A stretch of DNA of 64,000 nt from Grifola frondosa (Eukaryota > Basidiomycota > Agaricomycetes > Polyporales > Grifolaceae): NCBI GenBank assembly GCA_001683735.1, contig LUGG01000007.1, positions 186,001 to 250,000 of the forward strand, written 5' to 3'. The notes below the pieces were generated by a model that saw nothing but the letters and a program-made list of their open reading frames with translations, was not told the DNA's origin and did no database searches. A program made the translations under genes and the position numbers. Shown here one piece after another: positions 48,151 through 60,491 of this stretch. Within the stretch, counting starts at the first letter, position 1; each line of letters begins with the position of its first letter.

Positions 48151-49381
48151 ATGCTTCTAAGTCTTTCTCCAAAGGTTATTGACCGTATTATCTCATTTCT
48201 TTCGGACGACCCACCATCTCTACGGCACTGTGCCTTGACATGTCGCGCCCTACGCCCGGCCAGTCAACGTGCTCTATTCCACGACATTCACATCGTTTCC
48301 GCGTCTGGGATGGACTCGTTCATCCAGCACGTCGAGTCGCATATGCAAGAGGTTCTGGACTTGGTGCGCGGCTTAACTATTGTAGAAGATCGAACCCATC
48401 CGTTCGGTTATCTCATGCCTTCTCAAATCGTCCTTCGTTTGGCCCGACTCGAGTCGCTCACGTTCGTGAATCTTGCTTCGAACACATCCCTCCACATCCC
48501 TGCCTTCCTGACGACACTCTCAGGGTTCACTTCCGTTACGAAGCTCTCTCTATTCGCGTGTAAATTCGACAGCTTTCGCGATTTCTCGGACCTCGCTTCC
48601 GCACTCCCACACCTCTCCAGCCTATTCGTAGAGAACGTGGAATGGCAGGGCAGTCCTCTTCGATCAACGGAGAACCGATGTAATCTACCACCAGTTCCGT
48701 CTCGTGGTCCACACTTGAACACGCTCGTGTTATCCATTGACTCGGATCCACGATACTTCGATGCTATAGTCACGTGGCTGCTGGAGACCCCATCTGCGAA
48801 GTCTATTGCTCGTCTTCGCGTGCAGAGCTTCAACTTTAGCATTGAAGGCGAGGAGCTTTTAATCCTAGGCAGACTATTGCATTCTCTCGGAGGATCTCTT
48901 ACGCATTTAGAAATGCCATTCTTTGATTCTTCAGGTACGCCATTCATAAATGTAAATCTGACCAACGTTGCATTGACGAAATTGTTTAGAGACAATCCTG
49001 ACTTTCTCGGACAACGTGAATCTTACCTCGCTCTATGTAAACGCCGGTGATATTTGGTTCGGAGGCTCCGCATGGCTGAGCGTTGCCGGTGTGATGCCTG
49101 GGGTCGCATCGTGTATTCAAAGTCTCGAAGCTGAATACAGCATTGAATACCCAGTGAATATGCAAGAAGAGGCGAAGAGGCATGCAGGGAGGGCCGCTGT
49201 TGATATAGCGTTGAATGGGGAGAACTTTCGGAACCTCAAACGGGTGGATCTGCGGGTGTCCGTGTTCATTCGCCCCTACGAAACCGATCTCGAACGAGAG
49301 GAGATTAGAGACGCATTACTTCAAGCCCTTCGGCGCGGGTTCACTCGCCTTCACTCACGGGGGATCCTTTTCGTTAGATAA
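48151..49381 (+). CDS. F-box/LRR-like protein E, intact
   Basis: A substrate adaptor of SCF ubiquitin ligases, judged by an N-terminal F-box (LSLSPKVIDRIISFLSDD...CALTCRALRPASQ, residues 2-40). It is followed by irregular leucine-rich strands (LARLESLTFVNLASN, FTSVTKLSLFACKFDSFRDF, PHLNTLVLSIDSD). Two exons, 48,151-48,934 and 48,990-49,381, give 391 residues with no break. The single intron sits at the same place as in copies A-D, and the C-terminus ends FTRLHSRGILFV, as in its relatives. The start is the first ATG after a stop-rich leader. The substrate is unknown. It is the only intact F-box gene in the window and faces the opposite way to A-D. Confidence 0.85.
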
Positions 49382-50941
49382 AGTGGACTCAATCGCACGT
49401 TTGATGACGACGAAGGTAGAAGTCCATACCGTAATTTCTGAGCAAGTGCCAAGCTGATGATGTTTACGCGCGCATACCCCCGCGATTTGCATCAGTGATT
49501 AGATACTCCCAGGTCCATTGGCCTTCTCACCTCAATGATATCCATTTCGTTCTGCTTTGGAGTTGTGTCTATTCAGGCATTGTCCCGAATTTCTAGCACT
49601 CTATGGCCGTCTACTCGTGTCTGACCACCCCTGCCATCACGGTCCTTGGACTGTATTTCTTTGAAATAGCAGGCTGTACGCACTGGTCCTCTCTGTGCTG
49701 ATGATATATTTCTGCACTATTCCCGCACTTCAGGCTAGTCATCCGATAAATGGGCTACTCAAGTTCACGTCGTCGCTAGGAGATCATATGCGCACACACC
49801 ATGGAGACAGGGCACTCCAAAAGTATCTCCGATTTACGCAAACAACCTCTGATAACGGGGTGAGAGTCGGATTTTCGAAAACGATGTGGAACCATGAAGC
49901 ATACAAGTTGAGCGCTGAGCTATAACTCTTCGGAATATAAGACATGAACGACGCAAAGGACGATATAAGGTATCACCGCCACTGTGACCTGCTGCGAATG
50001 AGAAAGCGAGTGAGTGAGTGGAGATCCAGATCAGCGACGTTGAAGTGGCACAAACACTTGCGGACCTCATTTCCAGGTAAAAGGCGACTAAGAGTCGTAG
50101 TGTACAGGTGACACACATCATATATTTTGGCCCTCATCTACGTCCCCTTCGTGTCCATCCTCATCGTCCAACTCTACGCCAATATCAACACTACCTACAG
50201 CAGGGAACCACCCCCTTGTTTCAAATCGACCTTAAGCTCTCCTCCACGCCTCACCGCGACCTCCACTCCCTCAGCTTCAAGCTCCTGGCGCTGCCGTTCA
50301 GCACCATCGGTGCCTGGTCCACGAGAAGAAATGGAGCCAGACGCGGAAACGACACGATACCAAGGGACGGGTGGATTGGCGTCCGGCGACAAGAACTTCA
50401 ATGCTGGTAGAAAGAGACAATATACACGGTTGCGCAGATGACAGGGTATCTATAGCATACCTTGGCCAACGTGTCTGGAGTAATTTGGCATGCCAATGAG
50501 TTTGGCCACATGGCCTATTCTAGAGCGATTGGTGTCGAACTAAGAAAGACTCGAGGAGACAAACCGTAGGTGGTCACATGGAGAGGAGGTATTTGGCGAA
50601 CAACGTGATACACCTGCACCGATATGGATCAATCGCAAGAGAAAATAATTTGAAGAGCGCAAGGTATTATCGCACAGCCGTGTGGAACTGAGCACTATCC
50701 ATTTATACTATCGAAGTAGTTTTTGTGAAGGCAATTGGCGCCCACGGAGCGCAAGTAGGCGCTTATGGGCGCTACTGTTCTATACTGTTTTCTCCATGGT
50801 ACTGTGCAACTTCAAATGACTCTCACTATTCCACCTGAAGTCACACCAATGTTTCTTTTGATTGGTCTGTAATGTGATCTCACTTAACCCTGATTTGTAC
50901 GGTACTGGTGTAGCGATTTGGTTCTTACTGCAAAATTGTAG
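49382..50941. other. Gene-free stretch
   Basis: No recognised gene. An open frame at 50,127-50,441 is Ser/Pro/Arg-rich and lacks motifs. Confidence 0.3.
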
Positions 50942-51173
50942 GACGAAAAGATCGCGAGTAACATACCTGCTATGCTGGAGCGCATTGCTCCAAGAATCGG
51001 TATTGATAGCTGCGGAGGTAAGCCTTCTCAACTTTTCTCCATGTCCGTCCTTGCGTTTAGTGACGACTTTTTCAGTCAGATCCATACCCTCCGCTCACGC
51101 GACTCAGATTGGCCCAACGACACAGCGTATTTCGAATCATGGCGAATACATCAGCGTTCCGAAAACATATTGA
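50942..51173 (+). pseudogene. Orphan exon pair of the N-module family (relative of the 58-63 kb genes)
   Basis: Exon 50,942-51,017 (76 nt) reads DEKIASNIPAMLERIAPRIG and on to SCG. It matches the exons at 58,600-58,526 and about 61,690-61,615, which carry IPAMLER(I/V)AP. A GT..AG intron (51,018-51,075) and a second exon of about 33 codons follow. Upstream exons of the family are not found, so this is an isolated 3' fragment. Confidence 0.65.
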
Positions 51174-51763
51174 TATCCTGTCAAGCGTATATCGGCCTCT
51201 CCTTTTCGCTCCCATACAAAGCTCCCAGGGAGCATCGAGATCTTACTGTACGAAACCTCTTGGCACGAATGCGGCTCACCACGGGGTATCCCGATTGGTG
51301 ATTATGGAGGTTTGTTCCTCCGACTAACCGACATGTCATCCTCGCGTATTCGACCGAACGTATACCGATCTCTGCGTGCTTTCAACCTCCTTTACCTCTG
51401 TGCATGATCGTTGAGGAACAAAACAGCTTGTTCTCTGGCGTCCGTCGGTGCGGGAACAGATATTTCTCGGAATTGAATCCCGCACCGTTTGTCCGAGCGC
51501 AGTCCAGCCAGTTGGAATGTCTCTCTTGCAAAGAAAACAGTCGACGTAAGACATAGCAATCTTCATGTCAGCTATGCCGACCGCTTTCCAAATCATCAAG
51601 ACTACCCGTACACTGCCAAATTGGTAAAGGTACAACACCAAAAGGTCTGTATATCCCAGAAAACATATGGGAAACATAGTACACGAATCAGCCATCACAC
51701 AGAGAGTCCCACTTCCCAGAACCGGCGCAAATAAATCACCACACCAAGACGCACCCGCACCGC

Positions 51764-53945
51764 TCATTCCTGCCGCTTGCGGAACAGCACCTTCGCCGTA
51801 CGATTGGGAACGAACGCCGTCCCGAAATGCGAATGCGGCGGCAACACACCCTCCTCCTCCATCTTCACATCATACGTCATCACCACATGCGCCAACATCG
51901 CCTTCAGCTCGTTCGCAGCGAAGAACCGTCCCGGGCTGTCACAAATCACCCACCGACCCATCAGCACCCGGATCGCCATCAAATCCCGCTCTCAAAAAAG
52001 GGAAGACGCACCACGCATGCCGCCCGTGGCCGAACGCGATATAATCGACGCTCGTGCTCACCATCTGGTGCTTCGTGCCCTCGCCCACTCATCGCGCATG
52101 TTCGCAAACCGCCACGGGTCGAACACGTCCGGCGCCTCGTACACCGCCTCGTCGTGATGCACCGTCGCAGCGACCGACACGGTCGTGCCAGCCGGGACGA
52201 ACGTCCCGTCTCCGAACACCATATCCCGCATCGCCTTCCGCGTCATGGAAACTACCCAGCCCCATCCAGAGAAGACATCAATAAAAGGCGTAAAGCAGGC
52301 ACCGAAAGGAAGGCGAAGGCACACGCACCGGCGCCGAGTCCCATGATGCGCTGGCTCTCCTTTAGGAAACTATCTACCTTCCGCATTTTGCCCATTGCGG
52401 CCTTGCTCCATCCCTCTGCGGAGATCACGGCCTCGACCTCCTCCCGCAGTGGACCGGCGAACTCGGGGTTAGCTGCTAGGTAATACAGCGCCTGCACGAA
52501 GCTCTACACCACGCGATGAAGATAAGAAGTGCTTCTGGAGGGGAGAGGGACGCACCGTTGACGACGTGTGTATCGCAGCGAAGTTCACAGTCAGGATTCG
52601 CAGCACGAGCGCACGCACCGTGCGCTCTTCGCCCTGTGCCACATCCATCAGCCACTGCAACATGTCGTTCTGCAAACCTGCCATCAACGTCCGCGCGCAA
52701 ATGATGAGTGTGGGTACTGGGTACACACGGGTTTGTCGGTCCAGTCGTCTCCGAATTCTTCCATCGCGCGGTATCGCTCTAAGATCATCCCTTCGAGGTG
52801 CCGCATGCCGCGAGCGACACTCGGGTTGACGTTCGTGAATAAACGGCCGGCAATCCTGCAGGATAGGCATTAGCTTGGATGAGCAGAAAAGAAAAGAATT
52901 GTTGGAAGGAAGACATGACACAGGGAAGCACAGGTAAATGCGCTACCGTCGATGGTCGTCGCGCCACTAGAACATACATACGGTTTGAGAACGTCTGGGA
53001 AGAGGTTGATGATCGCAGCACCCATGACAACGTCGATGGTGAATCGGACATTCAGTGCTCTGTAGTCGGGGTCCCGGCCTGCAAAGACCCTCGGTGGTTA
53101 TCACGACTTCGATAAGGGAGAAAGCGAGAGCGCGAACATTTGGGGAGGCCGACGAACATGCGGTTGCTCGTTCTGCAAACGACCTGCATGACGGTGTCCA
53201 GCGCTGGCACCGCAGTCCACTCTGTACAACATGAGCGACATCGGGTGTGTGTATGCGTATGAGAACGAGACAGACGTACCGTCACCTGTAAGGGGAATCG
53301 CGTCTGCGAACGATGCGATGATTTCGTCACGGACTTCAGGGAAGAGTCCAGTGATGCTTCGCGTGAGCTGAGAGCGCACGATGGGGATGTGATACGCATT
53401 GTGGTGAATGCTGGGACCGAGCGTGTATTGGATTTGTAAACTCTGCAGGTCAGGTTCGGTCGGCATGCGACTGCATCCTGCGAGCCCTGTCAAATACGCA
53501 CCGTGTTCACTGCCTCCTCAAAAGAGAGCTGATCGTCTCCCGCCTTTCGCAGCTCGTCGCTCAAAGATGGACCACTGACGATAACGTGCCAGCCATTCAG
53601 TTCGGCGATCTTGAACGCGCCCCCTTTGTACTGTGTTTCCCGGGAACTCTGAGCAGGTGCAGGAGGTATGCGACGTGTGGCGTACTTTGGTATATCCTTC
53701 CCGAATCATGTCAGGGCCGTGAAAGAGGAATTTGTATACTCCATAGTATGATAGCAAGGGCGCTGAGGGCCCAATCGTTGGGATGTGACTCAGCTACAAG
53801 TTGACATAGTGAGTGTGGAGAACGCCAGTGCGCAAAATGGTAAATGGGGATGTACCTTGCGATTGGAAGGCTTGAGGAGCGAGGAGAGGAGAAGGATTAC
53901 GGGAAGGACGGCGAGAACATAGATGAAGAGAGACGAGTCCGACAT
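51764..53945 (-). pseudogene. Cytochrome P450 monooxygenase, one frameshift before the haem loop
   Basis: A microsomal P450 would insert oxygen into a lipid, terpene or aromatic substrate. The start is ATG at 53,945, giving an N-terminal membrane anchor (MSDSSLFIYVLAVLPVILLL). Exons joined by GT..AG introns show HIPTIGPSAPLLSYYGVY, KGGAFKIAELNGWHVIVSGP, TLGPSIHHNAYHIPIVRSQL, NDMLQWLMDVAQGEERTVRA, KVDSFLKESQRI (the ExxR motif), FVPAGTTVSVAATVHHDEAV and the haem loop FGHGRHA-CPGRFF. The haem Cys codon is split by an intron (about 52,017-51,945). The frame ends at 51,764. A single base is missing at about 52,097, after WRFANMRDE; uncorrected, the protein stops just before the haem loop. All else is intact, so decay is recent or this is a sequence error. 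Confidence 0.85.
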
Positions 53946-54619
53946 GAGGCCTGAGGGGATGTGGGTGTCGAATGTTGAGGCTTGAAACGTCGACGACCAG
54001 CGCTGCGTCGTATAGATATGAATCGTGTACGTGAGAAGTTGCGCTAATATTCCCCCCAGGAACAGCTTAGGCTTCATCCGTTTCAAAACACTGGTCGGCG
54101 GTTCCCTGTGTCCGGATTTTTGATACCAGACATAGATGTATTTATCAATACTAGTGGCGACGTCGTACTCAGCAACCTCTCATACTGATCTATCAAAACT
54201 ACGCATTATCTATAGTTGGTTATACTCTGCAGTCGGTGGCCCTGCCACAGTGCTAGTGTTCTCGTGTTTCGAAGAGTTCCCACTCAACCAATCCACGCGG
54301 TGCTTCGTTCTTGATGATGGCCTCGTGGCCTTGACCAATCGCATCTTGTCTGCCGAAAATCCGTGATCAATTCGATGGCCGCACCTTAATATAATAATAC
54401 TGGCCAGCACTTCATTGAGCTGAGCCTCAGAATACTTCTCGATGTGTTCCAGTGTCACGAGCACGAATTCAATATTAACAGATCAAAAGATCAGCAGATA
54501 CCATATAGATCTCGCACAAGCGCTCTATGGATTTGGTAGGTGAGTATACTCAAGAATACGGGCCCCGCTTAGTCGTTAGGATTTTAAGCACGACGCCTTA
54601 GCTCCGGAGAATATTATTA
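53946..54619. other. Intergenic region upstream of the P450
   Basis: No gene is seen. The P450 promoter should lie in 53,946-54,150. Confidence 0.35.
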
Positions 54620-55411
54620 CTATTCCTCACGTACTGTCATGGCAGATAGCAGACCAATGTCTCCATGTGTACATACGGAGCATGTGGTCTGAGAGGCCCG
54701 AGCTGCCCGATCTCCAAACATGAGTGGGGCTTCCGCGTACCCCATGTATGCCCGACTCCTGCGAATTCTATCCGCCACATCTATTACCTTTTTCATATCC
54801 ATGATAACGAAAGCCTCCTCAGGGATCCCGCCTTCTTTATCTGAATTCTCAAAGGGCGAGGACGCTTGCTCCCTAAAGAAATCGATCTTCTTCGCGACGT
54901 CTCCGACGCTTTTGGAGCCTGAGCTGCTGTTGTTCGACTCCTTCGATAGTAAGTGAGGTTTGGAAAGCTCCGTGCGGGTGTGCCACTTCAAGATCTTTAA
55001 AAGAAAGAACTTTACAGAGGCTCTGTCGGTGTCATCAGATACGTGCTAAATTCCCCATCACTAGCTCCTCCCCAGCGGCGCTGTAAACTTTCAATGAATG
55101 TGTCATTACTTCATGAGAACATTCGATCAATACCAGTCGATTCTTCGAATAACACGAAAAGAGAAAACAAGACGACTGCGCGGCCAGGATACGCGCTCTG
55201 CGGATACAATCATGTGGGCAAGCGCCACCGTTCGGTGGGCCGTGGTGGGGTAGGCACGGAATTTCAATGCAGCCGCGCACGGTGACGAAAATCGCAGGTC
55301 CGCGGGTGTGGATAATGACCGGAAGCATGCACGCCATTCATGTACTTCCTTGGGTGTTTGAGGCGAATACCGTTGCCAGCCCGGCACTACAATATGACCG
55401 AAATGGTCCAC
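54620..55411 (-). other. Possible unknown gene or gene remnant
   Basis: Two minus-strand frames have protein-like composition: 55,337-55,035 (IIHTRGPAIFVTVRGCIEIP ... CSHEVMTHSLKVYSAAGEEL) and 54,991-54,620 (Ser/Lys-rich, DMKKVIDVADRIRRSRAYMG). An intron between them could run from gtatctgatg (about 55,043) to an acceptor near 54,998, but the phases do not agree. No family is recognised. Confidence 0.25.
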
Positions 55412-56420
55412 GCGCGTAGTATGTGAGCTGCCGCGACGTCCAAGGGATATTACAGCAGTCGGAGAGGCCGTAAGAGCAATTCAAGTCTCACAGGTTTTCG
55501 ACTGCTCAGAGGGTTTTGAGACGGTGGCTACTAAAACGAGCCGTAGTATGAGGACTATGTACATGAAAATTAGTAACGTGCATGGCGGGGCGGGCTCATG
55601 GAAAAACTGACCGCATCAAAGTCAACGGAGAGTGGGTCCGACCGGTCATCGTCGGGCGCTGTGGGAAGGCCTGGCGCTCGGCATGTCAATAGCCTGTTTG
55701 CATTTGCGCATGTTGCGAGACCCGTATGTGTGATTCATGAGAGGGGATCCGCTCATGGTCAGCTAACATCAGTGAACGCACTGTATGCACATAACTACGT
55801 CCATGCGTGTTCAGCCCGACGGCGGATAGCGCGTCCCTTTGCTCCGAATGTAGCATCAGCGGCGCATTCTTCGGATTGCTGAAGAGCAGTAGCAGGACAT
55901 CAAAAAGAGAGAAAAGACAGACGAACTGAAAGCACAAAAGGTCCCCACCGGCGCTGGAAAACTCATGGCAGATGCGCGTAATTTAGACATCCAAGAATCT
56001 AGCACGCATAGTGCATGACGGGAGAAAGCAAGCTGACAATGGAAATGGTCTAATCGATACGTACACCGTCAACCAGGCTTCAAGCTTCAGATCCAGAGGT
56101 GATCGCTGGCCGTCTAATGGAACACAATGAATTGAAACTAGGCTACTTACTAGCGGCATACGTCCTATATCTGTATGTCATTGTCATGCTCCTTGTGCGT
56201 CGCCCGTCGGACGATCTCATCCTCCCGCAATCATCTGGATCCTGCGTAACGCGCTTCGCCGCATAGCATTCCCTGTCGGCGAGGCTCCGCGTTGACGACA
56301 GAAGGACTGTAAGGGCCAAGCGAATGCGGTCGACTGGTGGTGAAGAACTACATGCAAGCGGAGGTTACAGACTTTATTTTGACAACTTTTAGCGGCAGTG
56401 TATTGCTTCGGTCCAAGTGA
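55412..56420. other. Gene-free stretch
   Basis: No recognised gene or repeat; only short frames. Confidence 0.3.
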
Positions 56421-57062
56421 ATGGGCGCTAATAGTATGTGGGCGCTCCATGATCCAGGGCGCTTTCTTGATATTATGTCCCTCCATGGCGAGGGTTACAA
56501 TGAGTATTTTCAAAATCTTCACCCTACTAATCTCGAAAGGCTTGCAGTATTTCCTGCAGAGATTATCCACTATATCCTTTTGCTCCTTCGGCATAATTCA
56601 ACTGACAGTCTATGCAAATATGCCCTCATGTGTCGCGCCTGGCATCCCGCAAGTCAGCACAATCTGTTCTACTCAGTCCGCATCTGGTCCCGCTCTGAAC
56701 TGGATTTATTCACGCGTCGTGTCCTCCACAAGCCGAATATGGTGACTCATCTACAATCTCTGCACGCTTTGAAGGTTGTCGAACACGCAGCGCATCCTTT
56801 CGCAGATCTCATACCCAATCACTTTGTTGGCCATATGAACCATCTCCGATACATTAAATTTTGGAGAATTGAGTGGGAGAGAGGTCCTTCGCCATATCCA
56901 TAATTTTTCATGACATGCACAGGATTCATTTCCGTGACAAGGCCCATCCTTTTCCGCTGCCATTTTCACAACACGCACAAGTTCACCAAATTTGTATCTG
57001 CATTCCTGCACCTGACTGACTTGGACATCAATGATGAAAGGACAGCGTCCAACACAGTCAGC
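56421..57062 (+). pseudogene. F-box protein F, N-terminal fragment with nonsense codon
   Basis: It starts with ATG at 56,421 and reads a linker, then the F-box (LAVFPAEIIHYILLLLRHN...CKYALMCRAWHPASQHN) and the first leucine-rich part. A TAA at about 56,901 interrupts the frame, which continues unchanged (FISVTRPILFRCHFH..., LTDLDIN) to about 57,030 before all similarity ends. It runs tail-to-tail into the minus-strand gene ending at 57,063. The family's second half is missing, so it is dead. Confidence 0.7.
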
Positions 57063-57758
57063 TCAATCCCGGCGGCGAAGTCGGACGTGTGCCTGCCACG
57101 ACCCCATTGAGACGTTCTCCAAGCCAACGAGGACGAGATCGTCCACAGTGATACGTCCCTCTCCGACGCGCCATCTTGGGTCAGCGCCGTCCTCCATTGG
57201 ACGCTTGTGCATGTCCTGGAAAGCAGCATCGATGTATCAGTATTCATCTTGTATGGAGAGAGAATCGCATACCGAAATGAAGCGTTGAATAGTTTTCGCA
57301 ACGTTCTTCGCCAATTTCGAGCGGGTGATAGGGAGCGGGGGGGTACGGAAATCGCGCGTGGGGATCTGTCTACTCCAAGGGGCATATCCAGGCCACTGAG
57401 ATAGAAGTTAGCGCTATAGAATCGGTGAAGCAAGACAGAGCATAGAGAGAAACATAATAAAATGACAAGCGAATGTTCGGCCATCCCTAAAATACAAATA
57501 GACAGTTAAAGAAAGGGGGGGAAAAACACACCATTAATCTGATTGATACTGAAGGTCCGCGACCCTCGAACATCAAGTCTTCGCGACCGACGAGACGCAT
57601 AAATTTGCTAGTTAGCGCATCGCGCAGGACGATCCCACAAGCCTCCGGATTCTGCATGATAAACATGATTGGCTCGGCTAGCTGCACCTCCTCGACATAA
57701 CGACGACGATCGCTTTGCGTATGCGGTCTGTATGTTTTCTGTGGGACAAATGGGCCAT
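57063..57758 (-). CDS. Tryptophan-rich C-terminal module (WPGY / SMGSW), intact exons
   Basis: The function is unknown. I recognise the pattern from conserved basidiomycete proteins without a named role. Three exons read through: about 57,758-57,532 (TYRPHTQSDRRRYVEEV, NPEACGIVLRDALTS, FEGRGPSVSIRLM), about 57,395-57,273 (WPGYAPWSRQIPTRDFR, KLAKNVAKTIQRFIS) and about 57,215-57,063 (RWRVGEGRITVDDLVLVGL, NVSMGSWQAHVRLRRRD, stop). The first exon begins at an acceptor (ctcccgcag) and needs one base from an upstream exon, so the module has no start of its own. The nearest upstream coding sequence is the linker of the N-module gene P1, suggesting one composite gene. Whether the two are separate transcripts cannot be decided here. 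Confidence 0.6.
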
Positions 57759-57837
57759 CTGCGGGAGACGCATACGCCAGTGCGAGCTCTAGCACAGAGC
57801 AAATATTTTTCCCTAAAGGTCTACTTGGCAGAGGACA

Positions 57838-59873
57838 CTAATACGAATGCACATGAATATAGTGAACGTTGAAAACATGAAGAATACAGCTTACCGATCT
57901 ATCGCCTGTCGAAGGTGATTCAATGGGCAATAAGGGATCTGTCGAAGGGAATCCAGCGGAGAATAATGCATCTACTGACTCATATCCACTATCAATTGAT
58001 ATAGCAGGAGAAGGGTGCAAAAGCATATCTCCAGTGCTTTTATTAATGCTCGAATGGAATTGTGTGAGTTGTTGATCTGCATGGAGTGGTGTGTCTGAAG
58101 TGGATGGCCCATGTCGATTCTCGAGGGCACTGTATGAAAGCAATTCAGGTTCCCAGTCCATGAAGTCGTCAATACTTGAAGAGAGCTCCGAGACCGATTG
58201 ATATGAATATATGAATGAAGCATTAGAAAAGGTCCACTCACAGAGCCAGTCTGCGTCGTACGCAAGAATTCCATGTATGTGGCCGGTGTTGGGAGGTACA
58301 CTATAAACGGATGTGAACATCACGAGAAGTGGCCGATGTGCCAAATTAAGAGAAATACCTCTTGATCCATCGATGGATGATTGCAGGTCACCAGAACCTC
58401 CTGCAATAGGTGACGTCTGGTGCTCGGACGTGGAAAGGTTCATTGAATGTGTGTCGTTGGACGATATATTTCCCACTAACAACGAGTGAGAATCGTAAAG
58501 CGACAAGTTAGGTAACCGGGCCTACCTCCATAGTCGTCGATATAAATTTTGGGGCAACTCGTTCGAGCATTGCAGGTATATCACTCGGAATGACTTGGTT
58601 CTGTAACTTGAAAGTCACGATAAGATACGACTTCCAGACTGGAAGACTGACTTTGCATATGGTTATGAAATCTGCATCGCAAGCAATGGCAATGTTTACG
58701 TCTGAGTGCTGTGTAGAATAAGTTGCCAATTTCGAACAGAAAAAGGTACATGACGTACGCTGAGAATGTAGTCCAATAAATATTCGACCGGATCATATGC
58801 CTAATGGTTGATCAGTACTTGTGAAACATGTGCGGGACGAATATATATAAATCAGATTTACCCTCCCAGTATCAGGGACTTCCTCAAAGCTGGGAGCCGT
58901 GCTCGCACATGAATCGGTATCGGGGTCATCATCATCGGAATGAGGCAATTCATGAGGTCCAGCCGCCGCCTGGATGACTTTAAGACCGCGAAACCGTCGA
59001 CTCTTCAGCTTGTAATAGTTGAGGAAGATGCACTGGTCAAATGTCGGTTCCTGTAATGTTGATGTAGTACCGTCATTCTGGGAGCTGCTTGCGGATGGGA
59101 ACGAGCTCTGGGTGGTTCGGATATCAAGAGCTTGTGAAGGCCCGGATCGGTACTGCACAGACATTGAGACGCTGTGAGAAATGGAAAGGGAGACATTCGC
59201 AGATGCAGAGGGCCCGATGTTTCCTATGAAGGAGAGCTCTCCTTCACGGGTTTTGCTGGTATATTCCGCCACGAGCGCCCATTCCGCAGTCTTGACGTGA
59301 CCGGAGACGAAGATGATCTCCTCCTCCGGCTTGTCTAAGCCCACGACATCAGCAGCGAAATTGCACCAACTGGGATGATTTAGGCGTATGTAATCCATGA
59401 TGTGCTTTTTCGAATGAATGGCCACCGCGTGTCCTGGCTTATTCAACCGTAACAATGCTCCGCGCTCGTTGGAACATTTGTAACGGAATTGAGCAGATAC
59501 TAATGTCTGCCTGCACAAATGTGAGATACGGCGATGAATACGAAGGTGACACTCACGCTGATGCTCCTATGCTGACATCCACGGGAGTGATGCTCTCGCT
59601 CCGCAATTCCTCCTGCTTTATGGCATCCGGACATCTCCTCTGCAGCTCAGGACGAACAATGAAGGGCTCAAAAGGCTGAGGAACACCCAAACGTTGATTG
59701 GTCTGATGATCCTTGGGAAGCGTGGTGTTGAACAGTCCATAGAATCGTCCGTTTCTAATATAACCGACATCTCCAATGCAGACCTCCCCAGAGTCTGAAG
59801 GTTCCGGGCACCACAATGGTAGGCCGTGCCGAAGGTGGAAAAGTTGCTCAGCATAAACATCCCAAGCGGCCAT
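57838..59873 (-). pseudogene. N-module gene P1 (unknown basidiomycete family) with Ser/Thr-rich linker
   Basis: The function is unknown. The start is ATG at 59,873. Exons are 59,873-59,557, 59,510-58,862, 58,800-58,759, 58,708-58,652 and 58,600-58,526, then a linker region to 57,838. Motifs are HGLPLWCPEP, CIGDVGYIRNGRFYGLFNTT, FRYKCSNERGALLRL, FVSGHVKTAEWALVAEY, FDQCIFLNYYKLKSRRFRGL, YDPVEYLLDYIL and IACDADFITICK. The linker carries AISIDSGYES. Exon 5 is 75 nt, against 76 in paralogue P2 and in the fragment at 50,942, so one base is lost near 58,560 and the linker frame no longer joins. The tryptophan-rich module follows directly. The alternative is that transcription ends before the linker. 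Confidence 0.6.
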
Positions 59874-60491
59874 GATAGTGGAAGATCAAGTGAGAACTTG
59901 GGGGTTGCGGACAACTTCCTGGATTGTTATGAGGACAGGTGCCACCACCACATCCATTGAGGCAGTGGGTTAGACAGAGAAGCGGGGAACATAGCCTGCT
60001 GCACAGGCTCTGCGTCAAAGTTACCATACGCTAGGCGCTGTTGTATATGGTTTCCAGATACTGGCCGATCCATGGACTCGGGCGAACCTGTGTACAGGAG
60101 GGTCCCTATATGGAAGAACGTTTTTGTACCAAGGTATGGGAATGGAAGAACTTTGACTTACGTGCACTGCATCCTTGTGTCCACGCGGTTCGTATCTTAA
60201 CAGACATATCCATCGTTTGGTCAAGTTGTGGTTCACGCCTGTATCGTACGATACAGGAATCTATGCAGCAGTAGAAGGCGCGACAGATCAACTGATGCAG
60301 TTGCGATAAAGAAACCGTTCGGCCATTACGGCTGAAAGGTATGATGTCAAGACAGAAAGATTGAAGTGAAAGCTATACACAGGAAGAATGAGTGAAATAT
60401 TTAAGAATGGAGTGCAGATATCGCCGGTTTCAAACCAGCTTACAGTTGAACAAACCCGTCGCGATCCAGAAGAAAATAACGCGTACAATGA
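59874..60491. other. Intergenic region between P1 and the DUF6699 module
   Basis: No gene is recognised. It should contain the P1 promoter just left of 59,900-60,000 and the 3' end of the next gene. Confidence 0.35.
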
